Shown in pieces: positions 43,983 to 52,266 of a stretch of 53,679 nucleotides of DNA; position 1 is the first letter of the stretch; the number at the start of each line of letters is the position of its first letter. The notes beneath the pieces are model-generated. The model saw nothing but the letters and a program-made list of their open reading frames with translations, did not search any database and was not told the origin of the DNA. A program made the translations under genes and the position numbers. Origin of the DNA: an uncultured Erysipelotrichaceae bacterium (GTDB lineage: Bacteria > Bacillota_I > Bacilli_A > Erysipelotrichales > Erysipelotrichaceae); contig CADBEA010000013.1 in assembly GCA_902793635.1 (NCBI GenBank), forward strand, positions 1 through 53,679, read 5' to 3'.

Positions 43983-46040
43983 TCAGATTTTCATCGCTGT
44001 CTCATAAGCCTGCCAGATGACCGTGCGCAGATTGCCGACTTTGTCACAGTCGCCGATCAGCCAGACGTTCTTCTTCTTTTCGGCAGGCAGCGGAGCCGGC
44101 AGATAGCCGGTCGCGGATATCACGCTGTCACAGGGTATTTCCATGATATTGCCGTCCTTGTCTGTGCAGACAATATGATCGTCATATACTTCCCGCAGAC
44201 TGGTTTCCAGATATACCGGGACATTCTTCCAGGCGAAGAACTCCCGCAAATAGGAACTGTTGGCCAGACATACGCCTTTCTGGGCAATCAGATCATTCAT
44301 CATTTCGACAATGACTGGTTTTTTGCCCTGCAGATACAGTTCATAGGCAATTTCACAGCCGGTCAGACCGCCGCCGATCACGGCGACTGTTTCCCCGACC
44401 TCTTTTCCGCTGAGATATTCACAGGCTTCGATCATCTTCTCATGGCCTTTGATGTTCCGCATGATGCGCGGTACAGCCCCGGTGGCGATGATGACGGGAT
44501 CTTCGCCGAATTCGCTGATCGAATGCACTTCATAATTGCGGCGGACATCGATTTCCAGATCCTTCATCTGCTTTTCGTACCACTTCAGAAGATCACGCAG
44601 TTTTCCTTTATAGGATGCCGCGGAAGCCGGAATGAACGTACCGCCGAGCCGGTCGCTTTTCTCATAGATGACCGGTCTGTGGCCGCGCAGTTTCAGAATG
44701 CGGGCCGCTTCCATGCCGCCGATACCGCCGCCGATAATCGCGATCGTTTGCGGTCTGTCCGTCGGTTTGATATAGTGTCTGTCCCACTGCATCGTTTCCG
44801 CATTGACGGCACAGCGGCTCATATGCAGGGAATCATAAAGATCCTGATCGTTCGGCACACCCTTGTAATGGGCCATGTTGAAGCAGCCGTTGTGACAGAG
44901 AATGCAGGGCCGGATATCATCTTCCCTGTTTTCCAGCAATTTGGTTACCCATTCCTGATCGGCCAGGAAAGCACGGGCGAAACCGGCCGCGTCGATTCTT
45001 CCTTCGGCCACTGCTTTGGCAGCTGTCTTTGGATCCATACGGCCGGCACAGACAACCGGGATATCGGTAAACTGACGGATGTGAGCCACATATTCCAGAT
45101 TGCAGTTTTCCGGCATGTAGATCGGCGGATGAGCCCAGTACCAGGCATCATAGGTGCCGTTGTCACAGTTCAGCATGTCATAGCCGGCTTCCTGCAGCAG
45201 CTTCACAGCCGCTTCGGATTCCGCCATATCACGGCCGACTTCCGTGAATTCTTCACCGGGCAGAGCACCCTGACGGAATCCCTTGGTCTTGGAAACAACG
45301 GAATAACGCAATGATACCGGAAAGTCTTCACCGCAGGCTTCCTTGATGGCCCGGACGATTTCAATCGCAAAACGGTATCTGTTTTCCAGCGAACCGCCGT
45401 ATTCATCCGTCCGATGATTCACATACGGCAAGGTAAACTGATCGAGCAGATATCCTTCATGCACGGCATGGATCTCCACACCGTCAACGCCTGCCTCCTG
45501 CAGCAGCTTCGCGCTCTTCGCAAACGCGTCAACATACTCATGAATCTCTTCCACCCTCAAAGCCCGGGATGGCACCTTGTCAGACCATCGGTTCGGAGAC
45601 GGCGAAGCACTCGCGGTAATACGGTCAATATCCATGACCGGTTTGGCAACCGCCCGCAGCAGTTTGTTGGTGTAAAGCTTCTCCATCATTTCCGAAACTG
45701 TGAAACTGCGTCCGAATCCGGCTGTCAGCTGCACAAACAGCTTCGCACCGGTCTGATGGAACGCCGGCATCCATTTTTTCAGATCGGCGAACATCTTCTT
45801 ATTCTTATAGAGCCACTGACCGTACATCGGATTCCATACCGGCTGACAGCCCGGTAGAACCAGACCGGCCTGATTTTTCGCAACTTCCATAATGAACTTC
45901 GCACCGACTTCGTCAAAATGATTGATTTCCATCCAGCCGAACAGATCGGTTCCGCCCATGGAAGTCAGAACGATCCTGTTTTTGATTTCCAGATCACGGA
46001 TCTTCCATGGTGTAAACAGCGGGGCATATATTTCCTTCAT
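43983..46040 (-). CDS. Old Yellow Enzyme-type NADH:flavin oxidoreductase with Fe-S and FAD/NAD domains
   Basis: 685 residues, three parts. Residues ~1-370: FMN barrel (NRIVLTSMGGTD, EIHAVHEGYLLDQF, TDEYGGSLENRYRF). Residues 379-410: Fe-S ligands C379, C382, C386 and probably C410. Residues ~430-685: FAD/NAD module with IIGGGIGGMEAA and VIGGGLTGCEIAYEL. The layout is that of 2,4-dienoyl-CoA reductase and the bile-acid/steroid enoate reductases (BaiCD, BaiH, OsrB-like) of gut anaerobes, which reduce activated C=C bonds. The substrate is not readable. The last Cys is 24 residues from C386, against about 12 in 2,4-dienoyl-CoA reductase. Faces its likely TetR regulator gene upstream on the same strand. 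Confidence 0.88.
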   Translation of the reverse strand: MKEIYAPLFTPWKIRDLEIKNRIVLTSMGGTDLFGWMEINHFDEVGAKFIMEVAKNQAGLVLPGCQPVWNPMYGQWLYKNKKMFADLKKWMPAFHQTGAKLFVQLTAGFGRSFTVSEMMEKLYTNKLLRAVAKPVMDIDRITASASPSPNRWSDKVPSRALRVEEIHEYVDAFAKSAKLLQEAGVDGVEIHAVHEGYLLDQFTLPYVNHRTDEYGGSLENRYRFAIEIVRAIKEACGEDFPVSLRYSVVSKTKGFRQGALPGEEFTEVGRDMAESEAAVKLLQEAGYDMLNCDNGTYDAWYWAHPPIYMPENCNLEYVAHIRQFTDIPVVCAGRMDPKTAAKAVAEGRIDAAGFARAFLADQEWVTKLLENREDDIRPCILCHNGCFNMAHYKGVPNDQDLYDSLHMSRCAVNAETMQWDRHYIKPTDRPQTIAIIGGGIGGMEAARILKLRGHRPVIYEKSDRLGGTFIPASAASYKGKLRDLLKWYEKQMKDLEIDVRRNYEVHSISEFGEDPVIIATGAVPRIMRNIKGHEKMIEACEYLSGKEVGETVAVIGGGLTGCEIAYELYLQGKKPVIVEMMNDLIAQKGVCLANSSYLREFFAWKNVPVYLETSLREVYDDHIVCTDKDGNIMEIPCDSVISATGYLPAPLPAEKKKNVWLIGDCDKVGNLRTVIWQAYETAMKI

Positions 46041-46102
46041 CCTGCATCCTCCTCACTGATCCGGCATGATCACAGTCCGGATCATCTTTTTTTCTTCTTC
46101 CA

Positions 46103-46117
46103 AGTCACAAAATGACT
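46103..46117. promoter_or_regulatory. Inverted repeat in the leader of the OYE gene
   Basis: AGTCA-CAAAA-TGACT, a perfect dyad between the likely -10 box (ATTATA on +, 46163-46168) and the gene start. Near the -10 box a TGTTAC half-site (46153-46158) matches the operator at 46799-46814, suggesting control by the neighbouring TetR protein. Confidence 0.35.
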
Positions 46118-46189
46118 CTTTTTATATGAATTATTATTGCGGCAATTACTGCTGTTACTTTTATTATAAATACTTCACTTTCGAAATAA

Positions 46190-46209
46190 AAACAGTCGGC
46201 TGACTGTTT
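46190..46209 (-). terminator. Terminator of the TetR gene
   Basis: AAACAGTC-AGCC-GACTGTTT followed by TTATTTC on the minus strand, overlapping the stop codon. Confidence 0.7.
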
Positions 46210-46775
46210 CAGATACTTTCATTTTCTTCCGTTTCCTCCATCTGGGCATGGTTGAAAAGCCGGTAGATCATCAGTGCCACACTGTGCGCACTCTCCCTTT
46301 TGCCGTTTTCCTCCCACTTCAGAAACGAATTCAGAAGACCGCCCGCATAGGCATACAGTTCATACATGTGCAGTTTCTTCTGGGGCAGAATGTTCTTCAT
46401 CATATACTCGTTGACCGCGTCGATCAGCACCGTATACAGACCGTGCCGGTTGAGAATCAGGAAATAGCGGGAATGCCGGTCAAAATAATTCAGAGAAAAC
46501 TCAATGTGTTCCAGTCGCATGAAGACACCAGGATCCTCGATTTCGCCGCCTTCGATCATATATCCTGTCACGATGATATCCAGATAGTCACACAGCGCAT
46601 CATAGAGATTTTCATAATACCGGTAAAACGTCATGCGTGAGACACCGGCCCGGCGGATGACATCCATTACCTTGATCTGGGAAAACTCGGTATTTTCCAG
46701 TTCGTCCAGAATGGCATTGCCGATCGCGGTACGGGTGGAAACGGTACGGCTGTTAAACTCTTTCCTGATTTTCAT
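46209..46775 (-). CDS. TetR/AcrR family regulator, probably of the OYE-type reductase
   Basis: 188 residues. HTH at ~20-58 (FSQIKVMDVIRRAGVSRMTFYRYYENL), then a helical ligand domain with many aromatic residues and an acidic tail. Immediately upstream of the reductase gene with a terminator between them. The perfect dyad TGTAACA-AA-TGTTACA just before its own start suggests autoregulation. The inducer may be the substrate of the reductase (inference). Confidence 0.85.
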   Translation of the reverse strand: MKIRKEFNSRTVSTRTAIGNAILDELENTEFSQIKVMDVIRRAGVSRMTFYRYYENLYDALCDYLDIIVTGYMIEGGEIEDPGVFMRLEHIEFSLNYFDRHSRYFLILNRHGLYTVLIDAVNEYMMKNILPQKKLHMYELYAYAGGLLNSFLKWEENGKRESAHSVALMIYRLFNHAQMEETEENESI

Positions 46776-46778
46776 GGC

Positions 46779-46814
46779 TGTTACACTTTCCCGGCCACTG
46801 TAACAAATGTTACA
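46779..46814. promoter_or_regulatory. TetR-type operator in the tetR-degV intergenic region
   Basis: TGTAACA-AA-TGTTACA (46799-46814), a perfect 7-bp dyad, with an extra TGTTACA half-site at 46779-46785 right next to the tetR start codon. It lies between the divergent tetR and degV genes and could affect both. Confidence 0.6.
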
Positions 46815-46890
46815 TTTTCCGCCTTTTTGTACATTTTATCATCTGCCCTTCGTTCATACAATTCTGAATTGTTGAACGGAGGTGCTCAAC

Positions 46891-47724
46891 ATGAGAATTA
46901 TCGCTGATTCATCCTGTGATCTGTATACACTGGACTATCCGGATTTCCGGACCGTTCCGCTGACTGTTTATACTGACGAGAAAAGCTTCCTTGATGACGA
47001 AGCTCTGAATATTACTGAAATGCTCGATTATCTGGCCGGTTTCAAAGGCCGCTCCTATACATCCTGTCCGAACACGGAAGCCTGGCTGGCAGCCTATGAA
47101 GGAGCCGATGAAATCTTCGTCTCCACTGTGACAAGCGCTCTTTCCGGATCGTACAACAGTGCCGTTCTGGCGGCAGAAATGTATCAGGAAGAACACCCGG
47201 ACGTGAAGATTTCCATAATTGATTCTCTTTCGACCGGTGCCGAAGAGATCCTTCTGCTTCTGAAACTGAAGGAAATCATCGAAAGCGGTGCTTCCTTTGA
47301 AGAAACCGACACCAGGATCCGTGCCTACCTGAAGAGCACCCGTCTGTTCTTTTCCTTTTTCTCCCTGCATAACCTGAGCCAGAACGGCCGTGTCAGCAAA
47401 GCAGCGGCAGCGGCTCTCAATCTGCTGAATATCGCTGTCATCGGCACTGCTTCCGAAGTCGGCAAAATCAGCGTGACCGGTAAAGCAAGAGGCAGCCGCA
47501 AAGCGATCCGCACACTGATCACAGACATGAAAAAGGCCGGATATACAGGCGGCCGTGCTGTCATCACTCATGTCGAGAACGAAAGCGCGGCAGAGGCATT
47601 GAAACAGGAAATTCTGAAAGAATACCCTGCTGCCGACCTGCGTATCTATCCGGCCCGCGGTTTATGCAGTTATTACATGGAACGAAAAGGTGTCGTTATC
47701 AGCTGTGAAACACAGACTGTCTGA
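46891..47724 (+). CDS. DegV family fatty acid-binding protein
   Basis: 277 residues. IIADSSCDL at the start, TSCPNTEAWLAAYEG near 51, VSTVTSALSGSYNSA near 70 (Ser ligand for the carboxyl group), and FFSFFSLHNLSQNGRVSKA near 152. DegV/FakB proteins hold a fatty acid for the FakA kinase; fakA is not in the window. GGAGG is 8 bases before the ATG at 46891. Converges on the beta-helix lipoprotein gene with 3 bases between stops. Confidence 0.88.
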   Translation: MRIIADSSCDLYTLDYPDFRTVPLTVYTDEKSFLDDEALNITEMLDYLAGFKGRSYTSCPNTEAWLAAYEGADEIFVSTVTSALSGSYNSAVLAAEMYQEEHPDVKISIIDSLSTGAEEILLLLKLKEIIESGASFEETDTRIRAYLKSTRLFFSFFSLHNLSQNGRVSKAAAAALNLLNIAVIGTASEVGKISVTGKARGSRKAIRTLITDMKKAGYTGGRAVITHVENESAAEALKQEILKEYPAADLRIYPARGLCSYYMERKGVVISCETQTV

Positions 47725-47727
47725 TCA

Positions 47728-49179
47728 TCATTCCTGATCTTCCGGCCTGGCCGGCGGTTCCCCACCGCCAAAACCGTCTCCCGGAGGCTTTTCCGGAGGC
47801 TGACCATGGGAAGAGCCATCTCCCGGCGGCTTCTCCGGCGGCTGACCGTCCGGCATGACGCCCTGGCTGCCATCTGACGAGACAACTGTCTCAACAGCTT
47901 CACCCTGGGAAGCCGTGCCTTCTTTATAAGCTTCACCGCTGACATATAACGTATGACCGTTGAGGTCAATACTGTCAGCCTCGCAGGTCAGTGACGTAAT
48001 ATAGGAATCCGCGCTCAGTTTCCATACTGAGCCGTTTTTGATTTCCACATACACTTCGCCTTCCTGGCCGTCCGGATTGATGGCACCCTGGAAAGAAGAC
48101 GCATCGTCAAGATACAGATTCAATGTCGATACACCATCAACCAGCATGTTGCCGCTGATCGGCTGCTTCTTCGCATACATATTCACATGACCGCCGTTCG
48201 AGCCTTCCCTGCCCCAGCCGGCTGCTGCCGCCCGCAGGAAATTGCCGGACGCGTCATTGTTGATGATCTCGGCATTGGAGAGACTGATGTCGGCTGTCGT
48301 GTTGTTCACGAAGAAGATATCGCCGTTGGCATTGGTGAGACTTCCGCCGTTCATGGCAAACGAGGCTTTGCCCTGGGCGGCGTCGCCGGACATTGACTGA
48401 TAGATCATTACCGCCTGAAACCAGTCAGACTTGTCACTGTTTTTGGAATTGTTGTCGGCATACAATTCGACGTTGTTCAAAGTGACGGAGTTCTTGCCTT
48501 CAACGACAATACCCTGGGCGGAAGTCGATTTCATCAGGGCATCCGTGACGGTAATATCCGCCGTCGAGTAAACAACCGGTGATCCTTTGCCCTCAGCTGT
48601 GTAGCTGCCGCCGGTAACCGTTACCGTTCCGCCGCCGCGGTCCGAACGGATCGCCGCTGATGAATTGCCCGTTGTATGAACGGTCAGATTTTCAGCTTTC
48701 GTTGTACCGCCGCCGGTCGTCATCAAGCCGCCCGAACAGTTTCCTGTCGTTTCAATTACTGAGTCGGCAATGTGAACAATCGTGCCGCTGCCATAGCTGA
48801 AGACAGCGTTGGCATGCGTGCCGTTTGTTTTGATGACCATCTCTTTCAGATCCAGCGCTGCGCCGTTTGTCGCAAAGACAGCCGCGTTGGCACCGTAGAA
48901 GTCCGCTTCATCACCGGATGCTTCACCGCTTTTGTTGACCGCCGTATTCGCATAGGAGACTTCTTCCCCGTCAGCTGTAATGGCGTGTTCACCGTCGGCT
49001 GTGTTTTCCAGCGTGTCCTTGATTTCGATATCCGCTTCACTCAGATACGTTTTCGTCTGTGCGGCAGTTTCTGTCTGTTCCTGCGGTGTGTCCGTTTCCG
49101 TTTTGGAAACCGCACCGGCACAGCCGGTCATTGCCGCAGCCAGCAGTCCGATTATCAATCGTTTGAATTGTTTCCGCAT
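47728..49179 (-). CDS. Beta-helix lipoprotein with proline-rich C-terminal repeats
   Basis: 483 residues from the ATG at 49179 (GGAGG 8 bases upstream). Signal peptide with lipobox MTGC (Cys near residue 19), a ~30-residue Thr/Gln/Glu linker, then ~330 residues of short repeating strands rich in Gly, Asn, Thr and Val (TVTVTGGSYTAEGKG, SVTLNNVELYADNN) that read as a right-handed parallel beta-helix. The C-terminus has two copies of GQPPEKPPGDG separated by a short spacer, then a third weaker copy. Similar plans occur in surface carbohydrate-binding (DUF4353-like) proteins of gut Firmicutes. An adhesin or glycan-binding role is inference; no catalytic motif seen. Confidence 0.75.
   Translation of the reverse strand: MRKQFKRLIIGLLAAAMTGCAGAVSKTETDTPQEQTETAAQTKTYLSEADIEIKDTLENTADGEHAITADGEEVSYANTAVNKSGEASGDEADFYGANAAVFATNGAALDLKEMVIKTNGTHANAVFSYGSGTIVHIADSVIETTGNCSGGLMTTGGGTTKAENLTVHTTGNSSAAIRSDRGGGTVTVTGGSYTAEGKGSPVVYSTADITVTDALMKSTSAQGIVVEGKNSVTLNNVELYADNNSKNSDKSDWFQAVMIYQSMSGDAAQGKASFAMNGGSLTNANGDIFFVNNTTADISLSNAEIINNDASGNFLRAAAAGWGREGSNGGHVNMYAKKQPISGNMLVDGVSTLNLYLDDASSFQGAINPDGQEGEVYVEIKNGSVWKLSADSYITSLTCEADSIDLNGHTLYVSGEAYKEGTASQGEAVETVVSSDGSQGVMPDGQPPEKPPGDGSSHGQPPEKPPGDGFGGGEPPARPEDQE
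47758..47857 (-). repeat. Tandem repeat encoding GQPPEKPPGDG
   Basis: Two near-identical in-frame copies of a 33-base unit for GQPPEKPPGDG, then a degenerate third. The unit could vary in copy number between strains by slippage or recombination. Confidence 0.7.
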
Positions 49180-49203
49180 ATTCTGCCTCCTGTTGTTTGT
49201 GTC

Positions 49204-49222
49204 ATTATCATAAATTGATAAT
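49204..49222. promoter_or_regulatory. 19-bp inverted repeat upstream of the lipoprotein gene
   Basis: ATTATCA-TAAAT-TGATAAT, perfect 7-bp arms, in the 121-base gap between the divergent lipoprotein and ridA genes. The arms resemble Fur-family half-sites but in the opposite order and with a 5-base centre, so the regulator is not assigned. ridA has TATAAT at 49272-49277. Confidence 0.5.
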
Positions 49223-49300
49223 CTGAATTCTATGTGAACAAACCCGAAAGAAATTCTGATATTCAGACGTTTATAATAAATAACAGGAGGATCATTGATC

Positions 49301-49672
49301 ATGAAACAGATTTTTGCGGAAAATGCCCCGAAGGCGATCGGCCCGTATTCCCATGGCTATATTGCCGGCAGTCTCTTTTTCTCATCCGGCCAGATCGGTG
49401 CTTATCCGGACGGAAGCCCGATGGCTGATACCATCGAAGCCCAGGCGGAACAGAGCTGCCGCAACGTCGGTGCTGTACTGAAAGCAGCCGGTACGGACTA
49501 TGACCATGTTGTCAAAACGACATGTTTCCTGGCCGATATGAACGACTTCGCGGCTTTCAATAAAGTATATGAAAAATACTTTGTCTCCAAGCCCGCCCGC
49601 AGCTGCGTGGCTGTCAAAACACTGCCGGCCGGCGCGCTTTGCGAAATCGAAGCAATCGCGGAAATCGCATAA
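49301..49672 (+). CDS. ridA: RidA family imine/enamine deaminase
   Basis: 123 residues. KAIGPYSHGYIAGSLFFSSGQI near 11, the catalytic Arg100 in KPARSCVAV and LPAGALCEIEAIA at the end. RidA trimers hydrolyse 2-aminoacrylate and other reactive enamines made by PLP enzymes. ATG at 49301, ten bases after GGAGG; a TTG two codons earlier is closer to the site and cannot be excluded. Confidence 0.93.
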   Translation: MKQIFAENAPKAIGPYSHGYIAGSLFFSSGQIGAYPDGSPMADTIEAQAEQSCRNVGAVLKAAGTDYDHVVKTTCFLADMNDFAAFNKVYEKYFVSKPARSCVAVKTLPAGALCEIEAIAEIA

Positions 49673-49676
49673 TCTG

Positions 49677-49712
49677 AAACAGTGGCCCTCATATTGAGAA
49701 CCACTGTTTTTT
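49677..49712 (+). terminator. Terminator of ridA
   Basis: 9-bp stem AAACAGTGG/CCACTGTTT with TTTTCTT tail. Confidence 0.85.
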
Positions 49713-49713
49713 C

Positions 49714-50271
49714 TTATTTCAGTTTCATGCCTTCCCTGAAGGCATCCGCGACAACTTCACCGACGACACGATATTTGTTCATGGCGGAATCGAACATGAT
49801 CGGCTGCATCTTGCCAAGATCCACCTTGCCGTCTGTCAGGATGGATTCGTCAGCGCTCATATTGACCGTTTCACCGATCAGCAGATAGCCGTCCGTATCC
49901 GGTTTCAGTTCGACAACCTTGCATTCGAGGGTCAGCGGGTATTCGGTAAATACAGGTGCGTCCACATACTCGCTCTTTACTGCGTGGAAGCCTGCTCTGG
50001 CGATCTTATCAACGTTTTTGCCTGATTCAATGCCGAAGTAATCAGATGCGGTCACTGTGTCCTTAGTCGCAAACGATACGGTAAAGGCATTCTTCAACAG
50101 CAGGTTGTCCGTTGTCTTGTGTTTTGCCAGACTGACAATGATCTGATGAGCGTCCACCTGTCCCGCCCAGGCCGCGTTCATGGCATTGGGAACACCGTTT
50201 TCATCATAGGTGCCGAGAATGACGACCGGCAGCGGTGTGATAATTGTTTTCTTTCCAAAATCTTTTCTCAT
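49714..50271 (-). CDS. Flavin reductase family protein (FMN-binding split barrel)
   Basis: 185 residues from the ATG at 50271. MRKDFGKKTIITPLPVVILGTYDENGVPNAMNAAWAG at the start is the family signature (FMN-phosphate contacts), followed by LAKHKTTDNLLLKNAFTVSF near 57. It transfers electrons from NAD(P)H via FMN; the partner is unknown. A start nine codons upstream (50298) is possible: TATACT lies only 8 bases before it, so a transcript starting there would have almost no leader. Confidence 0.85.
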   Translation of the reverse strand: MRKDFGKKTIITPLPVVILGTYDENGVPNAMNAAWAGQVDAHQIIVSLAKHKTTDNLLLKNAFTVSFATKDTVTASDYFGIESGKNVDKIARAGFHAVKSEYVDAPVFTEYPLTLECKVVELKPDTDGYLLIGETVNMSADESILTDGKVDLGKMQPIMFDSAMNKYRVVGEVVADAFREGMKLK

Positions 50272-50325
50272 TTCAACTGTCTCACTTTCCGGTTTCATTA
50301 TTTCATAGTATATGCTGATTTTGCA

Positions 50326-50339
50326 TGAAAACGATACAT
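50326..50339 (+). promoter_or_regulatory. Possible cre site upstream of the PfkB kinase gene
   Basis: TGAAAACGATACAT matches the CcpA cre consensus at 12 of 14 positions, about 60 bases before the kinase start. Weak on its own but fits a catabolite-controlled sugar locus. Confidence 0.3.
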
Positions 50340-50399
50340 AATCATTGTGATTTACTGACCGGACATGTTTGTAAAATAATAAAAAAAGGAAGGTTTTCT

Positions 50400-51203
50400 A
50401 TGAAGCGTCTTGCCTGTTTTGGAAGCTGCTGTATCGATTACTATACCGATTTGAACGGAGGCAGTCCGTTTGCCGGCGGCGGTCCGGTGAATGCCGCTGT
50501 CAAGGCTGCCGAAAAAGGAATGCCGGTATCCCTGCTCAGCTGTGCCGGCGACGATGAATACGGCGATCTGCTCAGAAACGCACTGCGAAACAGAGAAATC
50601 GATCTCTCTCATTTTCACACGGCGCCCGGAAAAACCGCATTCTGTCAGGTTGAGATGAAAGATCATGAGAGGATCCTGGGTGATTATGATGAAGGTGTCA
50701 TGGCTGACTGGAAGCTGACCGCTGATGACATTTCTTTCATCATGGAACATGACATCATTCTGAGTGATCTCTGGGGTCATCAGGAAGAATTCCTGCCGGT
50801 GCTGCGGGAAAAAGAGGATCTGATCATTGCCTATGACGCGGCTGATCGGCCTGACGATCCGGCCGCCATGCTGGCGATGCCATACTGTGATCTGTTCTTC
50901 TTCTCGTCGGAAAGTGACTTTGAAACAATTATCGGTGACATGCTGGAAATCATGCGCCGCGGTCCGAAGCTCGTCATTGCCATGTGCAGCCATAAAGGCT
51001 CTGTCTGTATGAACAGTGACGGCATACTGAAGTACAGAATCATTCCCGAAGAAGAGATCAAGGACACCATTGGTGCCGGAGACAGTTATATCGCCGGATT
51101 CCTGTATGAATACGCGAAGGGATCCGACCTGAAGGACTGCATCAGTGAAGCCTCGGAAGCCGCCCTTCCCGTCCTGAAGCACCACGGTGCCTTTGAGCAG
51201 TAA
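50400..51203 (+). CDS. PfkB family sugar kinase, fructoselysine 6-kinase (FrlD)-like
   Basis: 267 residues from the ATG at 50400, with AAGGAAGG 6 bases upstream. GGGPVNAAVKAAEKGMPVSLLSCAG near 24 (substrate site) and DTIGAGDSYIAGF near 222 with the catalytic Asp are PfkB signatures; the length and the SIS-domain deglycase remnant after it point to the fructosamine kinase branch (FrlD), which phosphorylates Amadori products such as fructoselysine. The partner is broken, which makes the present role uncertain. Confidence 0.8.
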   Translation: MKRLACFGSCCIDYYTDLNGGSPFAGGGPVNAAVKAAEKGMPVSLLSCAGDDEYGDLLRNALRNREIDLSHFHTAPGKTAFCQVEMKDHERILGDYDEGVMADWKLTADDISFIMEHDIILSDLWGHQEEFLPVLREKEDLIIAYDAADRPDDPAAMLAMPYCDLFFFSSESDFETIIGDMLEIMRRGPKLVIAMCSHKGSVCMNSDGILKYRIIPEEEIKDTIGAGDSYIAGFLYEYAKGSDLKDCISEASEAALPVLKHHGAFEQ

Positions 51204-51214
51204 AGGGAAAAAAT

Positions 51215-52266
51215 ATGTATAAAGCTGAATTATGAAAAGAGACCGTTTCCGTTCTGCCTGATTATGATGAGACAGAACTGATACGCAGTGTCAATTCCGT
51301 TCTTTCCCTGCGCAGCCGTATTGAAAAGATCATTGACGAAATCTGGGCAAATGATTTTGACAGTGTCTTTTTCATCGGTATCGGCGGCACGTATGCCTCC
51401 TGCCGGCAGGCGGAGGTATTCATGCGGGCAGATCTTCTCTGCCTGTCTACGCGGAAAACGCGGCGGAATTCAACACGACCGGCAATCAGCGTCTGAGCAG
51501 CCAGTCGGTCGTCATCTTCTCTTCTGTTTCCGGTACGACACCGGAAATGATCACCATGATCCGCAGGATCCATGATATCGGAGCCAAAGCATTCGGTTTT
51601 GTCGATACGGAGGATTCCGAACTGGCCGGAATGACTGACTGGGTGATCAGTGTGCCGAAGCAGGAACAACTCAAGTTCTTCCTGGTCTGCACATATCTGA
51701 TGTACCGCAACCATGAGTTTGACGAATATGACCGTTTCAGCCGGCAGCTGAGTGCCTGTTTGGCCAAAGACCTCGCCGAAATCGAAAAAGAAAGCGATGC
51801 CTGGGCGAAACAGTTCGCTCAGAAAACATCCGCTTTCCTGAAAGAACATCCGGATATGCCGCATTACTTCATCGCTTCCGGCAATCTGTCGGGAGCCGCC
51901 TATTCTGCCGCCATGTGCTACTGGGCCGAGCAGTTTTGGATCAGAACCGTATATGTATCCGCCCAGGATTTCTTCCACGGCATGCAGGAAGTGATTACCA
52001 GAGACGTGCCGGTGATCCTGTTTGTCGGTAAAGACGAGCAGCGGCCGCTGGCCGAACGGGCAGCCCGCTTCCTGCCGAAGGTATGCGCGAATTACACGGT
52101 CATCGACAGCAGTGAACTGCCGCTGAACGGCATTGACGAACAATTCCGCGGCATTCTCAGCCCGCTCGTCATCCGTTCCGTCATGAACCGGATCGATGCC
52201 TGGCTGGAAATCGAGCTGCGGCATCCGCGTTCGATCCGCCGTTATTACCGGCAGTTCGATTACTGA
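51215..52266 (+). pseudogene. SIS-domain fructosamine-6-phosphate deglycase (frlB-like), broken
   Basis: Full-length homology is split by two lesions. The ATG at 51215 (after GGGAAA) opens MYKAEL, then an in-frame TGA at 51233-51235; the frame continues as ETVSVLPDYDE ... FFIGIGGTYASCRQAEVFMR, then shifts near 51424-51432 (one base apparently lost), after which SLPVYAENAAEF, VVIFSSVSGTTPEM and the second SIS domain (IASGNLSGAAYSA, SAQDFFHGMQEVI) run on to the normal RRYYRQFDY end at 52266. SIS deglycases release glucose-6-phosphate and the amine from the FrlD product. An ATG inside the second half could give a 239-residue fragment, but it lacks the first sugar-phosphate loop. Sequencing error could explain one lesion, less easily both. 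Confidence 0.82.

Noticed and set aside
47758-47857. Tandem repeats as a CRISPR array
   Set aside because: Units are contiguous, in frame and protein-coding, without unique spacers; no cas genes in the window.
49204-49222. Fur box upstream of the lipoprotein gene
   Set aside because: The arms are in the opposite order to the 7-1-7 Fur pattern and separated by five bases; no iron-related genes nearby.
51233-51235. In-frame TGA in the frlB-like gene as selenocysteine
   Set aside because: Near the N-terminus, away from any active-site position, with no clear SECIS-like hairpin seen, and a second independent frameshift lies downstream.
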